Origin: JAWCLZ01 sp038850275
GTDB lineage: Archaea > Halobacteriota > JAWCLZ01
Assembly: GCA_038850275.1 (NCBI GenBank)
Contig: JAWCLZ010000003.1
Coordinates: 1-64,000, forward strand
Direction of reading: 5' to 3'
Length of the DNA stretch: 64,000 bases
Under the pieces are notes generated by a model. That model was given only the letters and a program-made list of their open reading frames with translations, did no database searches and was not told the origin of the DNA. Made by a program: the position numbers and the translations under genes. Positions 25,579 to 32,864 of this stretch are shown here, piece by piece. Position 1 is the stretch's first letter; the number at the start of each line of letters is the position of its first letter.

Positions 25579-27759
25579 ATGAATAATAAAAAAGTGCTAA
25601 AAATTGGATTGGTTTTTATAGCTTTATTATTATTTGAAGTATCCTGCGCTGCAGCAGAAACCATTTGTTCTTATAATGGGCCAGATGTTTCACCAGATTT
25701 AATTCGTTTAACCAATTTTAGTGTCAGTGGAAATCCAATTCTAAAAGTTGGAGATATAATTACTGTCAAATTTACGTTGCAAAATTATGACCAAAAAGAT
25801 CTGAATTTAGGTCAAAAAGGAATTTTTGCTGCTGCCAGAGACCCGGATAATTTAGATACCTCTTTTGGGTTCACTCGTTCATATACAACTTTAAAATATG
25901 GTGAAACAGTTTTAGTTGAAGTTTCCAGAGTTCTAGATAAAGCTGGTACTTGGAAGATTTGGCCATCTTATCATCTTTCTTTGAAAACAGGACCTGATAA
26001 TTGGCATGCTTGTTCACTTCAGGTAATCATAAAAGATTTTGATAACGATGGTATTTCAGATGACAAGGATAATTGCCCCTATGTTTATAATCCCGATCAA
26101 AAAGATTTGGATAATGATAGAATAGGTGATGTTTGCGATGTTTGTGATGACAGGGATTCTGATCAGGATGGAATAAAAAATTGCTTAGATAAATGCCCTG
26201 ATAGTGCAGAAACTTATAATCAATATCAAGATGAGGATGGCTGTCCTGATGAAGTTCCAAAAAAGGATACTACTCCCCCAACTATCACTATTAGCCATAG
26301 ACCAACTATAGTTAATATCGCCTCCAATGTTACTTTCACTGCTATTGCTAAAGATAACACTGGTGTCAGTAGAATAGTCATTTATGTCAATAGAACTCAA
26401 GTTAAAGAATGCACCCCGCCAGATTTTGCTCAAGGCTTTTGGCGCTGTGTTTACACCAGCGGACCTTATTCAACTGGAACCTTAACTTATAAGGCAGAGG
26501 CGTTTGATCTAGAGGGGAATAATGGAACTTCAGAGAGAAGTTTGGAGGTCTATGCGACTCTTGAGATGCCACTAAGGGAAGCGAGGCTACCTTGTTACAT
26601 CTCAGGTACACTTTACAATTTTACTTATAATCCAGAAACAGTTAGAGTAAAATTTTGTGAAGCTGAAAGTACAACAGAAAGTATACCAACTTGTAAGCTA
26701 GGTGGAAATTTGTGGTACGTGAATGTTACCCCTCGATGGAACATTTCACTCGCGAGTGAAGTAGGAATAATGAATAGAGCGCCACGAGAACAAGGTATAA
26801 GAGTAGATTTGTCAGGTTGGTGGCGAGATGTACCACCTGAGCGAGAAATAGAAATAGATCCTGTCTTCAGCACTTTGCATCTCTATTGGCTTGACGAGGA
26901 GGGAAACATCTGTAGTGGTATACCAGGTATTAGCGGACAGCCAGGTACTGACGTAATTTATAGTGCATCAAAGCTTGGAGGACTTAGAAGCAAGATAGAA
27001 AACAGAGAACCACTTTCAATAGAAGAATTAAGAACATATCAAAGCGACTCACACGTGATAGATTATTCGAGTGTTAATTACGCTAATTTGCTTCAATACT
27101 CCGTTGGCGTGTGGAGGGTTCGTGAAGATGGAGAATTATTTGAGCATCAGTTCTCTGGGTTTTCTTTACCAATTGATGTTTATTTAACTGAAGATTATGT
27201 CTCTCCTACCTTTACTAGGCCTGCAGATGCTTTTGGCGAGCCACTTAATAACTGCTTCTCTCTTTTTGGCTTGCTTGTTCCATCTTCTGGACTAGGAGGT
27301 CAACACCCAACGAAATGTCGCAATCAGCAGAATGTTTCAGCTTTGGATTTAATTCAAGCTTGTTTGGAAGGTAGATTAAATGGAAGCTTTGGCCAAGGCT
27401 ATTATCGCATAATCCCCAAATCGCAGGAAAAAGCTCCACCTAGACCTAAACCTCTGCTTGTATATCAATCAATTGTTTCTTGCAATGGCACTTACTTAAT
27501 AGAACCTGTTTGTCAGTTTTCTCTTGAAAGGTGTGAATGGCAAGGACTTTGGATACCAGGAGATAAAAGTAATTTGGTTGTGATGAATGGCACTTGCCAT
27601 GGTGGGTATGATTTCACCTTTAGCGAGATGAAAAAAATAAATACTTGGGATATATTTATAAATTTTATAGATTTTATAAAAAATATTTTATTTGATAGGT
27701 TTGTAATTCATATAACTGGCAATGAAATTTTTTTCCACCTACAATATCTTTGCTATTAA
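25579..27759 (+). CDS. large secreted protein with thrombospondin type 3-like calcium repeats and an Ig-like domain
   Basis: This 726-residue protein has a Sec signal peptide (MNNKKVLKIGLVFIALLLFE, cleavage after CAAA near 25; no twin Arg). A beta-sandwich-like N-terminal domain follows (about 30-150). Residues about 153-225 carry D-x-D-x-D-G calcium loops (DFDNDGISDDKDNCP, DLDNDRIGDVCDVCDD, DSDQDGIKNCLDKCP, DEDGCPDE). An Ig-like domain (about 230-325) and a unique Cys-containing region (330-725) complete it. Function unknown; probably cell-surface or adhesive. Base composition is more AT-rich than neighbours, and its 3' end overlaps tatC by 21 bases, so the tail may be altered or the gene acquired. 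Confidence 0.8.
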   Translation: MNNKKVLKIGLVFIALLLFEVSCAAAETICSYNGPDVSPDLIRLTNFSVSGNPILKVGDIITVKFTLQNYDQKDLNLGQKGIFAAARDPDNLDTSFGFTRSYTTLKYGETVLVEVSRVLDKAGTWKIWPSYHLSLKTGPDNWHACSLQVIIKDFDNDGISDDKDNCPYVYNPDQKDLDNDRIGDVCDVCDDRDSDQDGIKNCLDKCPDSAETYNQYQDEDGCPDEVPKKDTTPPTITISHRPTIVNIASNVTFTAIAKDNTGVSRIVIYVNRTQVKECTPPDFAQGFWRCVYTSGPYSTGTLTYKAEAFDLEGNNGTSERSLEVYATLEMPLREARLPCYISGTLYNFTYNPETVRVKFCEAESTTESIPTCKLGGNLWYVNVTPRWNISLASEVGIMNRAPREQGIRVDLSGWWRDVPPEREIEIDPVFSTLHLYWLDEEGNICSGIPGISGQPGTDVIYSASKLGGLRSKIENREPLSIEELRTYQSDSHVIDYSSVNYANLLQYSVGVWRVREDGELFEHQFSGFSLPIDVYLTEDYVSPTFTRPADAFGEPLNNCFSLFGLLVPSSGLGGQHPTKCRNQQNVSALDLIQACLEGRLNGSFGQGYYRIIPKSQEKAPPRPKPLLVYQSIVSCNGTYLIEPVCQFSLERCEWQGLWIPGDKSNLVVMNGTCHGGYDFTFSEMKKINTWDIFINFIDFIKNILFDRFVIHITGNEIFFHLQYLCY

Positions 27760-28464
27760 AAGACTGATTTCAAAAAGCAGCACTAGGAATACGCCAACTA
27801 TGAGCTGGGAGAACATCGTGGGATCAGGTGATATGTAAATTGCAAAGGCAATGAGTGCTCCATAGATCAATGGCCTCTGCTTTATTAAATCGCTTCTTTT
27901 CACCAAGCCAAGTTTTAATGCAAATATAACTAATAAAGGCAGTTGAAAAACTAGTCCCAGTCCAGCGAGAAATGTGATTACTACTGAGAATGTTCTACCT
28001 ATTGAAAGCATTGGCACTGCAACTTCATTCGAATAATATACCATTAAATGGAAAAAAATTGGGAGTACTATGAAAAAGCCAATGAGCACTCCAGCTATGA
28101 ATAGCAGCACGGAAAATGGAACTATTAAGAAAAAATACCTCTTTTCATGGGGGTATAAACCTGGGCTTGCATATTGAAAGAGCTCGTAGATAAGGAATGG
28201 TATACCAATAGAACTAGCTATAATTAATGCAAGCATGATCTGCACTATCAAGAATTCCAATGGCTCATAAATCACCATCTTCACTCCCTCTGGAATGAGA
28301 TATGCCCAGATTGCTGCGATGATTGAATTTGTAAATGGAAAAGCTAAAAATGCAATTACAATGAATACAACTACCACTCTCAGCATTCGATTTCGAAGCT
28401 CAATTATATGTTCCAGCAGTGGCATTTTCTTATCAGATGGCAGATCTGGACTCATCGCTAGCAT
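27739..28464 (-). CDS. tatC: Sec-independent protein translocase TatC (first copy)
   Basis: This 241-residue protein has six hydrophobic helices and the TatC landmarks: an N-terminal amphipathic start with MPLLEHIIELRNRMLRV (about 14-30, E-L-R-x-R motif) and F-x-x-Y-x-S-P-G-L-Y-P-H-E-K-R (about 108-120, conserved loop after TM2). It forms the twin-arginine receptor for folded proteins. A second tatC with tatA is at 52.2-53.3 kb; this copy has no tatA beside it. Its 3' end overlaps the secreted protein gene by 21 bases (convergent). Confidence 0.92.
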   Translation of the reverse strand: MLAMSPDLPSDKKMPLLEHIIELRNRMLRVVVVFIVIAFLAFPFTNSIIAAIWAYLIPEGVKMVIYEPLEFLIVQIMLALIIASSIGIPFLIYELFQYASPGLYPHEKRYFFLIVPFSVLLFIAGVLIGFFIVLPIFFHLMVYYSNEVAVPMLSIGRTFSVVITFLAGLGLVFQLPLLVIFALKLGLVKRSDLIKQRPLIYGALIAFAIYISPDPTMFSQLIVGVFLVLLFEISLLIAKIL

Positions 28465-28518
28465 TTATGCAGGCGAAAAGAAATAAGTTTATTGTTTTTC
28501 AAGAATTGTTGCAATAAA

Positions 28519-29301
28519 CTATTTGCCCTTGAACTGTGCTTTCCGTTTTTGCATATAGGCAAGCATGCCTTCTTTTTGATCTTCAGTTGCAAAGCACTTT
28601 CCAAATAGCTCAACTTCAAGTTTAAATCCCGAGGTTATGCTTTTATTTAAACCCTCATTTATAGCCTCCTTAGCATATCTCACCGCTAGAGGCGCATTAC
28701 TCGCGATTTTATTTCCAATTTCTCTAGCAGTCTCCATCAATTTATTTAGAGGTACAACTTTATTCACTAAACCAATTCTCTCAGCCTCTTTTACATCTAT
28801 CCTATTACCAGTGTAGATGAGCTCCTTCGCCTTGCCAATTCCAATCCACCTAGCAAGCCGCTGAGTTGCACCCCAGCCAGGGCATATTCCTAATGTAACT
28901 TCAGGCTGGCCAAAGACTGCGTTTTCGCTAGCAATTATAATATCGCAGGCAATTGCAATTTCACATCCCCCTCCTAAGGCATAGCCATTAACAGCAGCAA
29001 TCACTGGCTTCTTCATTGCCTCAAGTTTAGCAGTAACTCTATGTCCCAGTTCAGCAAATTTTCTAGCTTCATCTATATTTTTATCCTTCATCTCAGTTAT
29101 ATCTGCACCTGCTATAAAAGCGCGGTCACCGCTCCCTGTCAATATCACTACTTTGGTCTCGCTATCTTTATCAATTTGATCCAGTGCTACCTCGAGCTCG
29201 AGCAATGCCTTGCTATTGAGGGAGTTGAGCTTTTCAGGTCTATTTATCTTCAATATCGCAATGCCTTCTTCTTTCTCGATTAAAATGTTTTCAAACTGCA
29301 T
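28519..29301 (-). CDS. enoyl-CoA hydratase/isomerase family protein
   Basis: This 260-residue crotonase has the oxyanion segment IAGADITEM (about 63-71), GYALGGGCEIA (about 105-115) with one catalytic Glu, and FGQPEVTLGICPGWG (about 134-148) with the second Glu. Both Glu residues needed for hydratase activity are present, so it can hydrate enoyl-CoA esters (for example crotonyl-CoA). The role is probably beta-oxidation or a related acid pathway, in line with the acyl-CoA synthetase 5 kb away. Divergent from the ferredoxin-type DUF362 gene. Confidence 0.9.
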   Translation of the reverse strand: MQFENILIEKEEGIAILKINRPEKLNSLNSKALLELEVALDQIDKDSETKVVILTGSGDRAFIAGADITEMKDKNIDEARKFAELGHRVTAKLEAMKKPVIAAVNGYALGGGCEIAIACDIIIASENAVFGQPEVTLGICPGWGATQRLARWIGIGKAKELIYTGNRIDVKEAERIGLVNKVVPLNKLMETAREIGNKIASNAPLAVRYAKEAINEGLNKSITSGFKLEVELFGKCFATEDQKEGMLAYMQKRKAQFKGK

Positions 29302-29357
29302 ATTAACACCACTTTGATCCTGAATTTTTTTATATTTAAACTATAGAGTAGTAAACT

Positions 29358-30494
29358 ATGAAGCCAGAGGTTTTTTTCACAAATGCTCGAGCAGCTGTTG
29401 TAGAACTTGAAAAGTGGTATCAGCCTGAGCTTAGTTTAGTGAGCAAGCTTGAGCGCTTAATAACTAAAAGCCAAGTTCTTGATATCGTTGAAAAAGGAGA
29501 CATGGTTGCTTTGAAAACACATTTTGGAGATCGTGGAAATACAAAGATGCTGCGCTCTATATTTATTCGAAAAGTCGCAGAGATGGTGAGAGAAAGAGGA
29601 GCTATGCCATTTGTAACCGAGACCACGGGCTTGGGTATGATTAGAGATCGAAACTATGCAACTGGCAGAATTCAAATAGCTATGGAAAATGGCTATACCT
29701 ATGAAACCCTCTCCGCGCCGATAATAATAGCAGATGGCCTTAAAGGATTTGACTATGTGGAGGTTGAAGTTAAAGGCTTGCAGCTTAAAAAAGTTTATAT
29801 TGCAAAGGCAATTGCAGAAGCAGATAAGCTAATCTCACTGGCGCACTTCAAAGGCCACTTCAGAAGCGGTTTTGGAGGGACTTTGAAGAACATTGGAGTT
29901 GGCTGCGTGGCAAAGCCAAGCAAATATGATATTCACATCTACGATCTACCCAAGATAGATAGAGAAAAATGCAACCAGTGCCTCGAGTGTGTAAAAATTT
30001 GCCCGACCAATGCAATTACAAGTCGAAATAATGAGATCGAGTTGATCAAAGAACGCTGCATCCGCTGCTTGGGCTGCTATGAAGTTTGCAAATCCAATGC
30101 CATTCAAGTAGAGTGGACAATAGGTAGAGATATAGCCGAGCGAATAATTGACTGCGCAAATGCAGTGATCAAGCTTAAAGGCAGAGAGAACTTTGCTTTT
30201 TTGAACTTCTTAGTAGACATAACGCCCCACTGCGACTGCCACCCCTATTCAGATCTCCCAATAGTCCCAGATTTAGGCATAGCTGCTTCAAGGGAAATTC
30301 TATCTCTAGAGAAGGCCTCAATTGATTTGATAAATAGCGCTCCCACAATTCAAGGATCACTTGCGAGTTTGCAAGCGGGAATCGAGGACAAATTCCACGC
30401 TACTTTCAACTGGAATCACTCTAAATATCAACTTGAGGCAGCGAAGAAAAGTGGATTAGGCACTTTTGATTATGAATTAATATCTATAGATTGA
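29358..30494 (+). CDS. DUF362 protein with two [4Fe-4S] ferredoxin motifs
   Basis: This 378-residue protein has DUF362 blocks (MVALKTHFGDRGNT about 47-60; F-V-T-E-T-T-G; L-A-H-F-K-G-H-F-R-S-G-F-G-G-T-L-K-N-I-G) and, at about 194-240, two ferredoxin clusters: CNQCLECVKICP and CIRCLGCYEVCK. Further C-D-C-H lies near 293. Such proteins are common in anaerobes and probably handle electrons for an unknown reaction. The stop is followed by a second 12-bp copy of the gene end, which runs into the next gene's ATG. Confidence 0.88.
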   Translation: MKPEVFFTNARAAVVELEKWYQPELSLVSKLERLITKSQVLDIVEKGDMVALKTHFGDRGNTKMLRSIFIRKVAEMVRERGAMPFVTETTGLGMIRDRNYATGRIQIAMENGYTYETLSAPIIIADGLKGFDYVEVEVKGLQLKKVYIAKAIAEADKLISLAHFKGHFRSGFGGTLKNIGVGCVAKPSKYDIHIYDLPKIDREKCNQCLECVKICPTNAITSRNNEIELIKERCIRCLGCYEVCKSNAIQVEWTIGRDIAERIIDCANAVIKLKGRENFAFLNFLVDITPHCDCHPYSDLPIVPDLGIAASREILSLEKASIDLINSAPTIQGSLASLQAGIEDKFHATFNWNHSKYQLEAAKKSGLGTFDYELISID

Positions 30495-30509
30495 GATATA
30501 GATTGAGAT
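30486..30509 (+). repeat. two perfect 12-bp copies at a gene junction
   Basis: ATAGATTGAGAT at 30486-30497 and 30498-30509. The first spans the stop (TGA 30492) of the DUF362 gene; the second spans the 13-base gap and enters the ATG of the DUF72 gene. Confidence 0.9.
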
Positions 30510-31233
30510 GAAACTCAAGGTAGGCTGCTGTGGGTTCCCCAAGGGTAGAAAGCAATATTATCAGCATTTCAATATAGTGGAACTTCAGAGTACTTTTTAC
30601 TCCCTCCCAGAGCTTGAGCTTGTGAAGAAATGGAGAGCAGAAGCCCCAAGTGATTTTGAATTCACAGTAAAAGGCTCGCAGTTAATCACCCATTCCCCTG
30701 AGAGTCCAACTTATCGCAGGGTAAAGCTTGAGATAGGTGAAAAAGATAGAGGTAAATATGGACTTTTTAAACCAACGCCAGAAGTATTCAATGCTTGGGA
30801 GCAGACGCGCAAGATCTGCGAAGTATTGAAAGCGAGGATAGTAGTGCTTCAAACCCCAGCTAGCTTTACTCCAAGCGAAGAAAACCTAGCTAATATGCAT
30901 AGTTTTTTCTCAAGCATAGAAAAAGGAAGCTTGGAAATCGCATTAGAACTACGGGGGAAATGGGAAAGCAGTGTTATCAAGCAGCTCTGCGAGAAATATG
31001 ATTTAATTCACTGCGTTGATCCATTTGCTTCGCAACCTATTCATTTGAAGCAAACCCTATATTTCCGATTGCATGGATCGCCACCTGGTAAGAAGATGTA
31101 TAGCTATAAATATAGCGAAAACGACTTGAGATTGCTGCAGCTAAAAATCAAGAGCTATATGGACAAAGAGATATACTGCATGTTTAACAACATTGCAATG
31201 TGGGACGATGCACTGCGATTCAAGGAACTATGA
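30508..31233 (+). CDS. DUF72 domain protein
   Basis: This 241-residue protein has the DUF72 TIM-barrel pattern: VGCCGFP start, VELQSTFYSLP (about 24-34), F-E-F-T-V-K-G-S-Q-L-I-T-H near 50, and Y-F-R-L-H-G-S-P (about 188). The family is related to xylose isomerase/endonuclease IV-like barrels and has no established reaction. Thirteen bases after the DUF362 gene on the same strand; probably one operon. Confidence 0.85.
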   Translation: MKLKVGCCGFPKGRKQYYQHFNIVELQSTFYSLPELELVKKWRAEAPSDFEFTVKGSQLITHSPESPTYRRVKLEIGEKDRGKYGLFKPTPEVFNAWEQTRKICEVLKARIVVLQTPASFTPSEENLANMHSFFSSIEKGSLEIALELRGKWESSVIKQLCEKYDLIHCVDPFASQPIHLKQTLYFRLHGSPPGKKMYSYKYSENDLRLLQLKIKSYMDKEIYCMFNNIAMWDDALRFKEL

Positions 31234-31275
31234 TAAGCAAAAGTTTTATGGTTTCAGCTACACCATGAAAAACTA

Positions 31276-31348
31276 GGGCTCGTGGTCTAGAGGTTATGAC
31301 GTCGCCTTGACGAGGCGGAGTTCCCCGGTTCGAATCCGGGCGAGCCCA
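31276..31348 (+). tRNA. tRNA-Val (anticodon GAC)
   Basis: Acceptor GGGCTCG pairs with CGAGCCC, with discriminator A at 31348. Anticodon stem TCGCC/GGCGG encloses loop TTGACGA with anticodon GAC. T arm GGTTCGAATCC in a CCCGG/CCGGG stem. Reads GUC/GUU Val codons. No intron, no encoded CCA. Confidence 0.95.
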
Positions 31349-31367
31349 TTTTTGATTGGAGATTTTA

Positions 31368-31757
31368 ATGAAAATTTATATAAAGATTTATATAGATGGA
31401 GGGGTTAAGGGGCATCAATTCAAAAATAAAAGAACTGGTTTTATCGCTTTAGTTTTAAACAGTGAAGAGATAGTTGAAGAAGTTGGAGCAGTGACCAATA
31501 ATCAAGCTGAATATCTCGCTTTAATAAAAGCACTTGAAATAGCTATTCAGAGAAAAATTCCAAGAGTGGAAGTGCTATCTGATAGCGAGTTATTGATAAA
31601 GCAGATGAAGAACCTATATAAAGTGAGGAGTGAGAATTTGATCCCGCTTCATAAAAAAGCTAGGGAATTAATTTTAAAACTTGATTCATTTAAAATGACG
31701 TGGATACCAAGGGAGCAAAATTTAGCTGGCAGAGTGCTAAGTAGAAAAATATCGTAA
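31368..31757 (+). CDS. RNase HI-like protein lacking the fourth acidic residue
   Basis: This 129-residue protein has the RNase H core: Asp10 (IYIDGG), Glu48 (NNQAEYLALIKALE) and Asp72 (SDSELLIKQM). The fourth position, normally Asp in an N-x-x-A-D motif, is Gly121 (REQNLAGRVLSR). RNase H enzymes cut RNA of RNA-DNA hybrids using two metal ions; loss of the last Asp usually weakens rather than abolishes activity. ATG 31368 starts 20 bases after tRNA-Val, so the tRNA and this gene may share a transcript. Confidence 0.8.
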   Translation: MKIYIKIYIDGGVKGHQFKNKRTGFIALVLNSEEIVEEVGAVTNNQAEYLALIKALEIAIQRKIPRVEVLSDSELLIKQMKNLYKVRSENLIPLHKKARELILKLDSFKMTWIPREQNLAGRVLSRKIS

Positions 31758-31774
31758 AAAAGGAGGTGAAAAAT

Positions 31775-31927
31775 TTGGAGAGAAATGTAACAGAGATTAG
31801 GATTCCTTGGATAGAGGCAATTAAATTCTGGCTAGCAGGCGTGATAGCGATGATAATCGTCTGGGTAATAGTATTGCTTTTCTTCATATCAATGTTCATA
31901 CCAATTATCAGTAGAGCAAGATGGTAA
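31775..31927 (+). CDS. small single-pass membrane protein
   Basis: A 50-codon frame starts at TTG behind a strong AAAGGAGGTGA ribosome site (31760-31769). The product has a polar N-terminus (MERNVTEIRIPW), one long hydrophobic helix (about residues 19-45, WLAGVIAMIIVWVIVLLFFI) and a short basic tail (SRARW). No family recognised. It follows the RNase H-like gene by 17 bases. The ribosome site and helix make a real gene likely. Confidence 0.6.
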   Translation: MERNVTEIRIPWIEAIKFWLAGVIAMIIVWVIVLLFFISMFIPIISRARW

Positions 31928-32005
31928 AAATAGGCAAGAATAAGTTAAAAAAAGGAATTATATTTAATCATAAATATAGAAATTAAATAGCATTTTGCAT
32001 TTAAA

Positions 32006-32392
32006 TTAAAATGATAAGTTGATCACCTCATCAGCACTGCTTATAACCACTTCCCTCTCTCCTTTGTATTCCTGCACTAATCCATATGCTCGAATTCTAT
32101 CCCCAATTTTAATTCTCTTAGCAAGCTCTTTTGCACCAGCACTCTTGGGTATATAGAGCTTGATATTCGTGGAGTTTGAATTCAACTCTATTATTAGATT
32201 CTCCCCTGTTTTAGTTGGCTGCTTTGCAATCACAACCCCCGTAGCAGATACTCGCTGGCCTACTCTAGAGCTATTTGAATACTCTGGGGCTTCGCCTTTA
32301 GCAGCTGGAAGTAAATAGAAGAGCGAGAGCGAGGCCAATGAAATGATTAATAGCAATACTATTATTCTCTCCTCTTTTTGAAGCATGTTCAA
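32006..32392 (-). CDS. membrane-anchored OB-fold protein
   Basis: This 128-residue protein has an N-terminal hydrophobic anchor (about 10-29) followed by an OB-fold of the tRNA_anti/nucleic-acid-binding kind: VGQRVSATGVVIAKQPTKTG (about 44-63), L-I-I-E-L-N and K-I-G-D-R-I-R-A-Y-G-L-V-Q-E-Y-K-G. Predicted to face outside the membrane. Its ligand, nucleic acid or other, is unknown. Divergent from the SUI1 gene. Confidence 0.7.
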   Translation of the reverse strand: MNMLQKEERIIVLLLIISLASLSLFYLLPAAKGEAPEYSNSSRVGQRVSATGVVIAKQPTKTGENLIIELNSNSTNIKLYIPKSAGAKELAKRIKIGDRIRAYGLVQEYKGEREVVISSADEVINLSF

Positions 32393-32499
32393 ACATCTAT
32401 GCTCAAATACTTAAATGTATTTTTTTGCAAATTACTCCATTTAAATCGAAACCTTCTTTATATGTTAAGAGTAATTAATAATTGGAGGCTTATCAAAAA

Positions 32500-32808
32500 G
32501 TGGGCACTGACATCTGCACCGTCTGTGGTTTGCCCAAAGAGCTCTGCATATGTGAGGAGGTTGCGAAGGAGCAGCAAATCATTAGCGTAAAAGTCAATCA
32601 GCGGAGATATGGCAAAGAAGTTACTGTTATTGAAGGCTTGAACCCCAACGAGATCAACCTTCAGGAATTAGCGAGTTTTCTTAAAAGCAAACTTGCTTGC
32701 GGAGGCACTATTAAAAATGGCGTGATAGAGCTGCAGGGCAATCACAGGGAAAAAGTGAAGGAGATACTCACCAGCAAGGGATTTTCTGCTGAGCAAATAA
32801 AAATATAA
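32500..32808 (+). CDS. translation initiation factor SUI1 (aIF1)
   Basis: The 102-residue factor helps select start codons on the small ribosomal subunit. It begins with CTVCGLPKELCICEE, a Cys pair zinc-like knot typical of archaeal members, then the SUI1 core RRYGKEVTVIEGL and F-L-K-S-K-L-A-C-G-G-T-I-K. The upstream TTG at 32482 is also in frame. GTG 32500 is chosen because GGAGG (32484-32488) lies 11 bases before it and gives the usual archaeal length, and TATA (TTTATATG, about 32457) places the transcript start near 32484. Confidence 0.9.
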   Translation: MGTDICTVCGLPKELCICEEVAKEQQIISVKVNQRRYGKEVTVIEGLNPNEINLQELASFLKSKLACGGTIKNGVIELQGNHREKVKEILTSKGFSAEQIKI

Positions 32809-32864
32809 AGTAACTTTTCAACAAGAAAAATATAAAACTTGGCTCAGCTATAGCAATTAGAAGA

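Noticed and set aside
19516..31348. Integrated element between or at the two tRNA genes
   Set aside because: No repeated tRNA 3' end, integrase or phage gene is present; the genes between are ordinary metabolic genes.
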